64,000 bases of DNA from Bacillota bacterium (GTDB taxonomy: Bacteria; Bacillota; Clostridia; Lachnospirales; Lachnospiraceae), in assembly GCA_023408815.1 (NCBI GenBank), contig JAEYJO010000041.1, forward strand, positions 15,397 through 79,396. Direction: 5' to 3'. The stretch's first letter is position 1, and every line of letters starts with the position of its first letter. The notes beneath the pieces were generated by a model. It was given only the letters and a program-made list of their open reading frames with translations. It made no database searches and had not been told where the DNA came from. The position numbers were made by a program, and so were the translations under genes. Positions 7,965 to 15,747 of this stretch are shown one piece after another.

Positions 7965-8492
7965 TTACTCCATAACCTTCGATTTTCTAAATATGATGAT
8001 AAGAAGGGGAATCAGAACGAGCTGTAAAATAATACCCGGTATCGCATTAACGAACATACCCGCCATAAACATCTGCACGGAATAGCCGCTTCCCTCTATA
8101 CCATATAATACCACATTTACCGCTCCTGCGACAATACGTCCAATAATCATTGCTGCAATTAAAGCTATGTATATCATGCTGTTCTTCTTAGGCAGCCTAT
8201 TATATAAAAAACCTGTCACAAAGCCATAAACCGCCAGCTCGAAAGCCATGGAAACCGCTACCGGAAACATGGGCGGCATACCGAACAGCACGCTTCTAAG
8301 AAGCGGTACGATAAATCCTACCGCAAGTCCGTACGGTCCTCCGCAGATAAAGCCGCAAAGAAGTACCGGCAGATGCATGGGAAGCAGCATACTTCCAATA
8401 CTTTGAATTTGTCCCGTCAAAAAAGGAAGTACCACTCCCAGCGCAATAAACAGTCCTGACCACACTACCTTGTAAGTTCTCGATTTTTTCAT
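7965..8492 (-). CDS. ECF transporter S-component (substrate-binding membrane subunit)
   Basis: The start at 8492 (MKKSRTYKVVWSGLFIALG) has GAAAGGAAAGG upstream and gives 175 residues. Five to six membrane helices are visible, and the segment LLPMHLPVLLCGFICGGPYGLAVGFIVPLLRSVLFGMPPMFP is typical of Pfam ECF-S proteins. These bind a vitamin or metabolite and use a shared EcfAA'T module that is not in this window. It is coupled to a P-loop kinase. It could carry a nucleoside, pantothenate-like or thiamine-like compound; sequence alone does not decide. Confidence 0.85.
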   Translation of the reverse strand: MKKSRTYKVVWSGLFIALGVVLPFLTGQIQSIGSMLLPMHLPVLLCGFICGGPYGLAVGFIVPLLRSVLFGMPPMFPVAVSMAFELAVYGFVTGFLYNRLPKKNSMIYIALIAAMIIGRIVAGAVNVVLYGIEGSGYSVQMFMAGMFVNAIPGIILQLVLIPLLIIIFRKSKVME

Positions 8493-8524
8493 TTTAATAA
8501 CCTTTCCTTTCTCATAAATCAAAA

Positions 8525-8575
8525 AAGTACCAAAAAGATAGCGTTCTTCCGAATGCTCATACCTTCCTGGTACTT
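8525..8575 (-). terminator. Terminator hairpin in the leader of the ECF S-component gene (possible attenuator)
   Basis: On the minus strand AAGTACCA (8575-8568) pairs with TGGTACTT (8532-8525), with further imperfect pairing inside (GGTATGAGCATT against AACGCTATC), and the stem runs into six or more Us. It lies between the promoter and the ribosome site, so full-length mRNA requires read-through. This is the arrangement of a riboswitch or attenuator. Confidence 0.6.
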
Positions 8576-8661
8576 GTTTACTAAAAATAAATCCTTTATA
8601 ATTTCTTCAATAATCCTGCACTTCTGTGCAAACGGAGGCTTCTGCCATCCGACTAATAATC

Positions 8662-8691
8662 AGTATAGCAAACACTATTCTTTCTTGTCAA
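8662..8691 (-). promoter_or_regulatory. Promoter of the ECF S-component / kinase operon
   Basis: TTGACA (8691-8686), an 18-base spacer and TATACT (8667-8662) on the minus strand. It leaves a leader of about 160 nucleotides before the start codon. The leader contains a small TGCAC-AGAA-GTGCA stem and the terminator hairpin. I could not match the leader to a riboswitch class I know. Confidence 0.7.
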
Positions 8692-8709
8692 TACTCCGAC
8701 CTTTGGATG

Positions 8710-9489
8710 TCATGCCGTCAAATAATTTTTCATAATGCGCAGCGCATTTTTTTCCAGCCTCGACACTTGCGCCTGCGAAATGCCTATCATGTCCGCTACT
8801 TCCATTTGTGTCTTTCCTTCGAAAAAGCGCAGGCTGATAATTTCATTCTCCCTTTCTCCCAGCCTTTTCATCGCTTCACTTAAGGACAGATGCTCGACCC
8901 AGGTCTCCTCTTTATTTTTTTTATCGCTGATCTGATCCATCACATAAAGAGTATCTCCTCCATCAGTAAAGATAGGATCGTATAGACTCATCGGATTTTG
9001 TATGGCATCCAGAGCATAGACAATATCCTCCTTCGATACTCCGATTTCCGAGGCGATTTCATTGATGGTCGGTTCCTTTAGATTTCTTTTGGTCAGATTT
9101 TCTTTCGCATAAATTGCCTTGTAGGCCGTATCCTTCAAAGAACGACTGACCCTTATCGAATTGTTGTCCCGAAGAAAACGCCTTATTTCTCCTATAATCA
9201 TGGGAACCGCATAGGTGGAAAACTTCACGTTTAAAGAAGAATCGAAATTGTCAATTGCCTTAATCAGCCCGATACAGCCGATTTGAAATAAATCGTCCAC
9301 ATTCTCATTACTGGAAGAAAATCTTTTGATTACGCTTAACACCAGGCGAAGATTCCCTTCGATATACTGCTCTCTCGCCTCTTTATCACCTTCCTCAATT
9401 CTGGAGAACAAAGCTTCTTTTTCCGCATTCTTGAGGAGAGGCAGCTTCGACGTATTCACTCCGCATATTTCCACTTTTCCTTGTATCAT
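8710..9489 (-). CDS. sigG: Sporulation sigma factor SigG (forespore late)
   Basis: The start MIQGKVEICGVNTSKLPLL at 9489 follows GGAGGC and matches the usual SigG N-terminus (KVEICGVNT); it gives 259 residues. Region 2 is at about residues 45-115 (NLRLVLSVIKRF, DDLFQIGCIGLIKAIDNFD, KFSTYAVPMIIGEIRRFLRD). Region 3 starts near 118-135 (RVSRSLKDTAYKA). Region 4 ends the protein (GKTQMEVADMIGISQAQVSRLEKNALRIMK). SigG directs the late forespore program after engulfment. It sits near spoIIGA-sigE, as in other Clostridia. The upstream 180 bases should hold a SigF/SigG promoter but I could not fix it with confidence. Confidence 0.96.
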   Translation of the reverse strand: MIQGKVEICGVNTSKLPLLKNAEKEALFSRIEEGDKEAREQYIEGNLRLVLSVIKRFSSSNENVDDLFQIGCIGLIKAIDNFDSSLNVKFSTYAVPMIIGEIRRFLRDNNSIRVSRSLKDTAYKAIYAKENLTKRNLKEPTINEIASEIGVSKEDIVYALDAIQNPMSLYDPIFTDGGDTLYVMDQISDKKNKEETWVEHLSLSEAMKRLGERENEIISLRFFEGKTQMEVADMIGISQAQVSRLEKNALRIMKNYLTA

Positions 9490-9549
9490 TTTTACGCCTC
9501 CTGCATTTATGATTGATTCAGACAAACACGCAACGCGGCCTTTCTGACT

Positions 9550-9575
9550 GTGAATCTATATATAAAATGATTCAC
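9550..9575. repeat. Short inverted repeat between sigG and ylmC
   Basis: GTGAATC (9550-9556) and GATTCAC (9569-9575) flank a 12-base AT-rich centre in the divergent region between sigG and ylmC. A related GAATCATTTTTTATAT lies near 9621. It could be an operator or part of forespore-type promoters; no assignment is possible by eye. Confidence 0.35.
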
Positions 9576-9677
9576 AAAAAGAGATGAAATTATACATCGT
9601 CCGTCTAAACATTATAGTAACGAATCATTTTTTATATGCAGCATATACTATGGTAAGTATTGATAGGATGTGTTCAT

Positions 9678-9911
9678 ATGCTCTTTTCCGAACTAAAATG
9701 TAAACAAGTCATCAACCTCAAGGACTGCAAATGTCTTGGGAGAGTCATCGATTTAGAATTCGAGGAATGTTCCGGGCAAATCTGTAAAATTATCGTATCG
9801 AACAACAACAGGCTCTGCAATTGGTTTAACAATGAACCAGAATTCATAATCCTCTACAAGGATATTAAAAAAATCGGTCCCGACATCATCATTGTCGATA
9901 TCGGTCATTAA
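9678..9911 (+). CDS. ylmC: YlmC/YmxH family sporulation protein (PRC-barrel)
   Basis: 77 residues from the ATG at 9678 (MLFSELKCKQVINLKDCKCLG). A TTG 18 bases upstream is a less likely start. The short PRC-barrel-like sequence, with GRVIDLEFEECSGQICKIIV in the middle and the hydrophobic end DIIIVDIG, matches the YlmC/YmxH family found beside sigE and sigG in spore-formers. The role is unclear; mutants in related species affect sporulation. It is the only plus-strand gene in this sporulation block and converges on sigE. Confidence 0.85.
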   Translation: MLFSELKCKQVINLKDCKCLGRVIDLEFEECSGQICKIIVSNNNRLCNWFNNEPEFIILYKDIKKIGPDIIIVDIGH

Positions 9912-9964
9912 TACCAATCGATTGACAAGGAAGTGTCAACGCAATAAATATCCCATATTTAAGA

Positions 9965-10014
9965 GGAGGTGTTAAGAATCATCCCGTTTCCGGCAACTTC
10001 TTCTCAACACCTCC
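9965..10014. terminator. Hairpin between convergent ylmC and sigE
   Basis: GGAGGTGTTAAGAA (9965-9978) pairs with TTCTCAACACCTCC (10001-10014) with one mismatch around a 22-base loop. It lies between two convergent genes and probably ends both transcripts, although no strong U-run follows on either strand. Confidence 0.6.
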
Positions 10015-10043
10015 CTATATGAACCCCTTTTACTTACACTGCA

Positions 10044-10784
10044 CTACTCTTCTCTTATCAGCTCCTTTTTCAAACGCTTCATAATCTTTTTCTCCAGCCT
10101 CGATATGTACGATTGAGATATTCCTAATAGTGTAGCCACCTCCTTCTGTGTCATTTCCTGACCGTCCGGCGTTCCTAGGCCGAACCTGAGATTAATAATT
10201 GTTCTTTCCCTATCCGATAATTTATTTATAGCTTTCAGCAAAAGCTTTCTTTCCACTTCATTTTCAATGTCCCGGTATATCACATCTTCATCCGTTCCCA
10301 GAATATCCGATAAGAGCAGCTCGTTCCCGTCCCAATCTACATTCAGGGGTTCGTCGATGGACACCTCTAACTTCGTCTTATTATTTCTTCTCAAATACAT
10401 TAAGATTTCATTCTCAATACATCTGGAAGCATAGGTTGCCAGCTTGATGTTCTTTTCCGGGTTAAATGTATTAATGGATTTTATCAGCCCTATCGTCCCT
10501 ATGGAAATCAAATCCTCCACTCCGACTCCGGTATTATCGAATTTCTTCGCAATATATACTACCAACCTTAAATTGTGCTCTATGAGAATGGACTTTGCTT
10601 CATCCTCATATTCCGTTCCAAGGTCGCTGATAATTTCATTTTCTTTCTCAACCTCCAGCGGCGGCGGCAGCACCTCCGTTCCTCCTATATAGTGAATATC
10701 CCCTTGCTTTGTCATGAAAAAATTCGGTTCCCGCCTGATGATTTTGAACTGAACCTTCCCCGGTATTGCCACTTTAAAAACCAT
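10044..10784 (-). CDS. sigE: Sporulation sigma factor SigE (mother cell early)
   Basis: 246 residues. The N-terminal pro-region (MVFKVAIPGKVQFKIIRREP...) with HYIGGTEVLPPPL marks the pro-SigE processing region. Region 2 is at about 63-135 (IEHNLRLVVYIAKKFDNTGVGVEDLISIGTIGLIKSINTF, KLATYASRCIENEILMYLRRN). Region 4 is at the end (MTQKEVATLLGISQSYISRLEKKIMKRLKKEL). It is made as an inactive precursor, cleaved at the septum by SpoIIGA, and directs early mother-cell transcription. It begins immediately after the spoIIGA stop codon in one operon. Confidence 0.97.
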   Translation of the reverse strand: MVFKVAIPGKVQFKIIRREPNFFMTKQGDIHYIGGTEVLPPPLEVEKENEIISDLGTEYEDEAKSILIEHNLRLVVYIAKKFDNTGVGVEDLISIGTIGLIKSINTFNPEKNIKLATYASRCIENEILMYLRRNNKTKLEVSIDEPLNVDWDGNELLLSDILGTDEDVIYRDIENEVERKLLLKAINKLSDRERTIINLRFGLGTPDGQEMTQKEVATLLGISQSYISRLEKKIMKRLKKELIREE

Positions 10785-11645
10785 TTATTTTCCTCCTAGT
10801 CTTCTGATTAACAAATGCTGCCCTGCTTTGCCGGGCGCCTCGTCGCATAAATCCGGATGCAATATCATTTGATATTTTCCATTTGCAGATATTTTTGTCT
10901 TGCTGATACCCACAATCACCTTCTGCCATCGTATATTCCCCTTTTCACCTTCCACAATTATTTCCGGTATTTCGTATCCTTCCAGCATACCGTTCTCTTT
11001 CCCTACGCTGTGATATGGTATTAGCTTAAACTTCTCCGGCACCATTACCGCGCTAAGCCGCTTAAGCACTTCCTCCTCGATGATCGATACTGGCTTGCCG
11101 CTAACCGGCTCCTTTAAGCTGTTCCCGGTATCGGAAAGAGCTTTTACCGCAATCTCATCTCCATATCCCAACAATCTTACCGCATAGATATGATCCGCTT
11201 TTCTTTTTTTCATCTGAGCAATCCACCAAGCCCCCGCTTCATAACCGAGCAGCCCGATTCCCAATATGCACCAAATGCTTTCCTGTCTTATATGTAAGAA
11301 TGGGATGCCGGAAAACAGATACTTCATAAGCCCTCCGAACAAAAAAGCGTACACGAGCATATATCCGGTACAACGCAGTATTTCATTCACCTGCTTTGTC
11401 TTAAAAATAACTGCAGTCATTATCATATTGATAGTAAACGGCCCTATAAACCTTTTTATGAATGCAGGTATCCCCGGCATCAGCAAAAGCAGACAAAACA
11501 AACCGGCTCCCGCAAAGCTTACGCACCCCACCCGAATGCGCGTGGCAGTACGCTTCAAGGTTTTGGCGGCAAGCATATAAAAATAAAGGTTCATTACAAA
11601 GTTTATGAGAAACAGACTATCAATATTTATTTCATAGACATACAT
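10785..11645 (-). CDS. spoIIGA: SpoIIGA, membrane aspartic protease that processes pro-SigE
   Basis: 286 residues. Five hydrophobic helices fill about residues 8-150 (SLFLINFVMNLYFYML, FAGAGLFCLLLLMPGIP, MIMTAVIF, YMLVYAFLFGGL, IWCILGIGLLGYEAG). The C-terminal domain carries the retroviral-type aspartic active site ALSDTGNSL near residue 168. The enzyme cleaves pro-SigE after a forespore signal. It is directly upstream of sigE. Its promoter region has a Spo0A box and an extended spacer, listed separately. GGAGGTGA precedes the ATG at some distance. Confidence 0.95.
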   Translation of the reverse strand: MYVYEINIDSLFLINFVMNLYFYMLAAKTLKRTATRIRVGCVSFAGAGLFCLLLLMPGIPAFIKRFIGPFTINMIMTAVIFKTKQVNEILRCTGYMLVYAFLFGGLMKYLFSGIPFLHIRQESIWCILGIGLLGYEAGAWWIAQMKKRKADHIYAVRLLGYGDEIAVKALSDTGNSLKEPVSGKPVSIIEEEVLKRLSAVMVPEKFKLIPYHSVGKENGMLEGYEIPEIIVEGEKGNIRWQKVIVGISKTKISANGKYQMILHPDLCDEAPGKAGQHLLIRRLGGK

Positions 11646-11716
11646 ATCCCGTACCTCTTCGCAGTCACCTCCTTTTCACCCATCCGGGGAGCTTATTTGT
11701 CCCCTCCGATTTAAAC

Positions 11717-11751
11717 ATTATATAAAGTATTGTCCGCTTTTTTTGTCAAAA
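11717..11751 (-). promoter_or_regulatory. spoIIGA-sigE promoter with Spo0A box
   Basis: On the minus strand TTGACA (11749-11744) and TATAAT (11722-11717) are both consensus but separated by 21 bases, too long for sigma-A alone. TTTGTCAAAA (plus strand 11742-11751), which matches the 0A box TTTGTCRAAA, covers the -35. The Bacillus subtilis spoIIG promoter is known for a similar over-long spacer and Spo0A activation, so the same control is likely here. Confidence 0.75.
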
Positions 11752-11961
11752 GGGCGCTGATAATTCATGCTATTTACCGCACATAACGACAGTTTTTCCT
11801 ATACGAGAGTAAAAGTGTGCTCAGCATACTCTCACAGCAAAATCTTCGGCAGCACAGCTTTTGTTCCGCGCGCGAAGCTGCGCATCCTGCACGGAGTGCT
11901 TTTATTTCATGGGAAACCAAACCTTACACTGCAACGTAACAGAATCTTTCCTATACAATAA
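11752..11961. other. Intergenic stretch between spoIIGA promoter and ftsZ terminator
   Basis: About 210 bases with no gene I can support. Short open frames are present but have no ribosome site or recognisable product. Confidence 0.5.
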
Positions 11962-12005
11962 AAAACGGCGGCCTTGTAATCATAAAGATTCAAGGCCGCC
12001 GTTTT
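11962..12005. terminator. Strong bidirectional terminator after ftsZ
   Basis: AAAACGGCGGCCTTG (11962-11976) and CAAGGCCGCCGTTTT (11991-12005) form a perfect 15-bp stem with a 14-base loop. The minus strand runs into TTTTTTATTG and the plus strand into TTTTATTAA. It closes the leftward division cluster and separates it from the sporulation operon. Confidence 0.9.
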
Positions 12006-12079
12006 ATTAATTCACTATCCGGTTCTGACAGCTTGTCCAAATTAAAATTCTAATCTGCAATTTCGAGTATAAACACTTC

Positions 12080-13282
12080 CTATTTTCTCTGAAGAAAATC
12101 AGGAATCTTAAGGGTCTTTTCTTCCACCGAGCTTCTGATGTCACCCGGCTTATTGATTCCGGAAATCGTCTTCAAAGGAGTTGCTGACGGCGTAATATTC
12201 GGCACAATACTTCCTCCCGAATTCAAGCCTCCGGTAGCCATCGCTCCCGCGCTGTGAGTGCCTTTACCCTGTAAAGATGAAGGCGTGATATATCCTGGCT
12301 TATATGTACTGAATGCAGCCGTTTTTGCACCCACGTCCTCGAGGCCGGTAGCAATAACAGTGATCGTGCAGGAATCTCCCTTATTCGCATCGTACATCGC
12401 ACCGAAGATGATGTTCACTTCATCTCCTGCAAGCTCCTGTACATAGCTTGCTGCATCGGAAGCATCCGCAAGGGTAATATCGCCGGAAACATTGATGATA
12501 ACATGAGTAGCACCGGAAATCGTCGTCTCGAGCAGCGGACTTTCCACTGCCATCTTGACAGCCTCGCTGGCCTTGTCATCTCCCTTTCCATAACCGATAC
12601 CGATATGAGCGATTCCCTTTTCCTTCATAACAGTCTGTACATCCGCAAAATCCAGATTGATAACAGCAGGAACATTGATGAGGTCGGTAATTCCCTGTAC
12701 TGCCTGCTGCAATACCTCATCTGCCTTCTTAAGAGCATCCGGCATGGTTGTCCTTCTATCAACAATTTCCAATAATTTATCATTCGGAATAACGATAAGC
12801 GTGTCCACATTATCCTTAATTCTCTCAATACCGTTCAATGCGTTTACCATACGTGCCTTCGCTTCAAAACGGAAAGGTTTCGTTACAACACCAACGGTAA
12901 GAATTCCCATATCTTTCGCAATCTTAGCTACAACGGGCGCTGCTCCGGTTCCGGTTCCGCCTCCCATACCGCATGTAACGAACACCATATCTGCACCCTT
13001 AAGTGCAGCAGTCACTTCTTCCTCGCTCTCCTGCGCAGCCTTCTCACCGATTTCCGGCTTCGCTCCCGCGCCAAGTCCCTTCGTAAGCTTCTCACCGATT
13101 TGCAGAAGCTTAGGAGCCTTACATAACTGCAAAGCCTGCTTGTCCGTGTTGATTCCTATGAATTCCACTCCGTCAATATTTTCATCAATCATTCTATTTA
13201 CAGCGTTATTGCCCGCACCGCCGACTCCTACTACTATAATCTTTGCTGCAGCCTCAGCATCGTTTGTCTTAATCTCAAGCAA
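12080..13282 (-). CDS. ftsZ: Cell division GTPase FtsZ
   Basis: The TTG at 13282 (LLEIKTNDAEAAAKIIVVG) is taken as start because GGAGG lies 7 bases upstream; an in-frame ATG further up adds residues not seen in the family. The product has 400 residues. The GTPase part has VGGAGNNAVNRM, the tubulin signature GGGTGTGAAP and VVTKPFRFE. A variable linker follows, then the C-terminal peptide KIPDFLQRK that binds ZipA/FtsA/SepF-type partners. It polymerises into the Z ring. It is the last gene of the division cluster; no ftsA is beside it. Confidence 0.97.
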   Translation of the reverse strand: MLEIKTNDAEAAAKIIVVGVGGAGNNAVNRMIDENIDGVEFIGINTDKQALQLCKAPKLLQIGEKLTKGLGAGAKPEIGEKAAQESEEEVTAALKGADMVFVTCGMGGGTGTGAAPVVAKIAKDMGILTVGVVTKPFRFEAKARMVNALNGIERIKDNVDTLIVIPNDKLLEIVDRRTTMPDALKKADEVLQQAVQGITDLINVPAVINLDFADVQTVMKEKGIAHIGIGYGKGDDKASEAVKMAVESPLLETTISGATHVIINVSGDITLADASDAASYVQELAGDEVNIIFGAMYDANKGDSCTITVIATGLEDVGAKTAAFSTYKPGYITPSSLQGKGTHSAGAMATGGLNSGGSIVPNITPSATPLKTISGINKPGDIRSSVEEKTLKIPDFLQRK

Positions 13283-13395
13283 GGTGGTTCCTCCTTCATC
13301 ATTCCCAATTGAACTCCTACATGTTATCATATAATTATTTTTCTAAATTAGCAACCTATTTTTCGTTTTTTTTGCTTTTCTTATTGTTAATTTGC

Positions 13396-14382
13396 CTAGT
13401 CAGGATCAAAAGTTATGCTCTTCGTATCCTCTGTATAATTTTCCAGCGGAATCGTTCCGTTCTTGCCTTCCAGCTCCGGCAGGATGTATTGCAGTTTCAT
13501 TATTTTTTCATCCATATCCTCTCCCGTACCCAAGGTGACCTTTACCCCTCCAAAAAACAACGTAACATTGTAAGAAGCGTCGAAATATATCTTATCGGCC
13601 GACAGGCTGTATTTTTCAAGAAGCTGAGTAATACTTAGTATTTGTTTGAATATCGTGTCATTTTCTACCGGAAGCGGCTCGTTAAGTATGATGTAATCGA
13701 AGTTAAGCCCTGTCACCTGCGGTACCCCCGCAGTTTTTACCTGAGAACTTTCCGCTACGATGCCGTCCTTGTCAAAATACATATATTGACCGAGGTATTC
13801 CACATATCCGGCAAACGCTTTTTCGTATACATTGATTCTAATCGTATCCGGCGACAGAATATTCACATCCATCTTCTCCACAAAAGGAACTCCCTCTACC
13901 CCCTTATCCTTATATTTCATAGCCAGATACAGCGAATTGTTACCGTATCTGCCCTTCATTACCATATCCATCACTTCTTCATTTGTATAATGTACATTAC
14001 CATCCACATACACAGTAGTTACCGTATAAGTCGTAACAATATAATAATATCCTGCCAGCAGTAATGCCGCCAGCACAAATATTGATATTCCTATAATTAC
14101 CAGACTCTTATGCTGTGCCAGCCAATTATCGTTTCTTTCGTACCTCTTTGCCGGCGGCTCCACCGGCAAATCTCCTTTTTTAACGAGGCGCAGGTTCGTG
14201 CCTCGCGGTCTTCTCGAAGAGTAGCTTTCCATCAGAATCCTGCCCGGGTCAACTTTCTTACCGCTAACGCTTTTTGCCTTTGAATTGCTATTCTTCGACT
14301 TAGAAGCACCTTTTCCACCGCCGCCGGACTTTATTTTTTTGTCCTTATTCTCTTTTTTTCCCTTATCTTTATTTTGGCTCAT
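13396..14382 (-). CDS. divIB: Cell division protein FtsQ/DivIB
   Basis: 328 residues. A very basic Lys/Ser/Gly N-terminal tail of about 95 residues (KDKGKKENKDKKIKSGGGGKG...) precedes one membrane helix (LVIIGISIFVLAALLLAGYYYIV, about 94-116). A POTRA domain (VTTVYVDGNVHYTNEEVMDM, about 120-190) and the beta domain of FtsQ follow. It bridges the cytoplasmic and septal parts of the divisome with FtsL and FtsB/DivIC. It lies between murA and ftsZ in one direction. The long basic tail is low complexity and may interact with nucleic acid or membrane. Confidence 0.9.
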   Translation of the reverse strand: MSQNKDKGKKENKDKKIKSGGGGKGASKSKNSNSKAKSVSGKKVDPGRILMESYSSRRPRGTNLRLVKKGDLPVEPPAKRYERNDNWLAQHKSLVIIGISIFVLAALLLAGYYYIVTTYTVTTVYVDGNVHYTNEEVMDMVMKGRYGNNSLYLAMKYKDKGVEGVPFVEKMDVNILSPDTIRINVYEKAFAGYVEYLGQYMYFDKDGIVAESSQVKTAGVPQVTGLNFDYIILNEPLPVENDTIFKQILSITQLLEKYSLSADKIYFDASYNVTLFFGGVKVTLGTGEDMDEKIMKLQYILPELEGKNGTIPLENYTEDTKSITFDPD

Positions 14383-14387
14383 TTATT

Positions 14388-15638
14388 TTACCCAATGTTT
14401 ATATCTGCCCCCAGATTTCTAAGATCCCTGCAAATATCCTCATAACCTCTTTCGATAAAATGTCTGTTTTTAATAACCGTCTCCCCCTCGGCTTCGAGTC
14501 CGGCTACTATAAGTGCCGCTCCGCCCCGCAGCTCTTCCGCCTCCACAACGGCCCCTTTGAGCCGCTCTATTCCGCTTATGTAGGCTTTATTTTTCTCCGT
14601 TCGAATGTCAGCTCCCATTCTCCTAAGCTCATCCACGATGCGAAAGCGGTTTTCAAATATGGTCTCCTCCAGCACGCTGTCTCCCTGCGCTACTGCCATG
14701 GCCGTCATTATCGGCGACTGCAAATCGGTGGGGAATCCGTCATATACCTCCGTTTTGAGATACGGAACCGCTTCCAGCCTTCGAATCGCCTCAATTCCCA
14801 CGCCGCCCCCGTTTACAGCGACATTGCCGCCCATCTGCGCAGCAGTTTTCAACAAAGCCGTCATATGTTCTGCCGGAGCTTTTTCCAGAAAAATGTTTCC
14901 GCCCGCGGCCAGTGCCGCAATGAGATAAGTACCTGCTACGATACGGTCCCCCGGCACCGTATACCTCGCCTCTCCAAGCTCCTTCACTCCCTTTATTACC
15001 ACCGTCTGCTTTCCGGCTCCTTCAATATCGGCTCCTGCAGCCTTTAAGAATTCACACAGCGCCATTATCTCCGGCTCCTTTGCCGCACCTCGTACCGTTG
15101 TCGTTCCTTCTGCCAGAACCGCCGCCAATATAATGTTCTCCGTGGCACCTACACTGGGAAATGGAAGCGTGTAATCCATGGCTCTCAGCCTGCTTACCTT
15201 TGCCGTAAAGAAATGCTCCTGTTCTGTTATCTCCACGCCCATTTCCTTGAGGGCGGCAAGATGCAGGTCGATAGGCCGTTTACCGATGACGCATCCGCCG
15301 GGATACGCCATAAATACCTCTCCGATTCTTCCCAGCATAGCTCCTAAAAGCATCACCGAGGAGCGCATGCTCCTTACAGATTCTCCTGACATCGCGTTGT
15401 CGATGACATGTGAAGCATTTATCGTTACCGTATTCCCGGACCATGTTACTAAACAGCCCAATTCTTGAAGCAAATTCTGCATCAGATATACGTCCGCTAT
15501 CCGCGGACAGTTTTCTATAACACAAGTGCCTTTTATTAAAAGTGAAGCCGCCATAATGGGAAGCACGGCATTTTTAGAGCCTTGTATTTTTACCTCTCCA
15601 CGTAAAAAATTTCCACCATACATATGAATAGAATCCAA
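14388..15638 (-). CDS. murA: UDP-N-acetylglucosamine 1-carboxyvinyltransferase MurA
   Basis: 416 residues with the full EPSP-synthase-like fold. The substrate motif GSKNAVLPI (about residues 20-28) and the loop PGGCVIGKRPIDLH with the PEP-binding Cys are present, so the enzyme should be sensitive to fosfomycin. It makes the first committed peptidoglycan precursor from UDP-GlcNAc and PEP. Its place inside the division cluster, between ftsW and divIB, replaces the murG/murB seen in other Firmicutes. Confidence 0.96.
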   Translation of the reverse strand: MDSIHMYGGNFLRGEVKIQGSKNAVLPIMAASLLIKGTCVIENCPRIADVYLMQNLLQELGCLVTWSGNTVTINASHVIDNAMSGESVRSMRSSVMLLGAMLGRIGEVFMAYPGGCVIGKRPIDLHLAALKEMGVEITEQEHFFTAKVSRLRAMDYTLPFPSVGATENIILAAVLAEGTTTVRGAAKEPEIMALCEFLKAAGADIEGAGKQTVVIKGVKELGEARYTVPGDRIVAGTYLIAALAAGGNIFLEKAPAEHMTALLKTAAQMGGNVAVNGGGVGIEAIRRLEAVPYLKTEVYDGFPTDLQSPIMTAMAVAQGDSVLEETIFENRFRIVDELRRMGADIRTEKNKAYISGIERLKGAVVEAEELRGGAALIVAGLEAEGETVIKNRHFIERGYEDICRDLRNLGADINIG

Positions 15639-15747
15639 TGATTCACCTTCTAAACCAGATTTTATGAATATGACCTATTCTATATATATGGTACTTACTA
15701 AAAAACGTATCTTGTACTTCCCCTTAGTGCTTCTGCCCATGTCCCTC

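Noticed and set aside
11767..11961. Small gene of 64 codons between spoIIGA and ftsZ
   Set aside because: No ribosome site and no conserved features; it ends at the ftsZ terminator.
12657..13334. 225-codon plus-strand open frame across ftsZ
   Set aside because: It is antisense to a clearly conserved gene, has no ribosome site and the product is low-complexity Ser/Ile/Pro.
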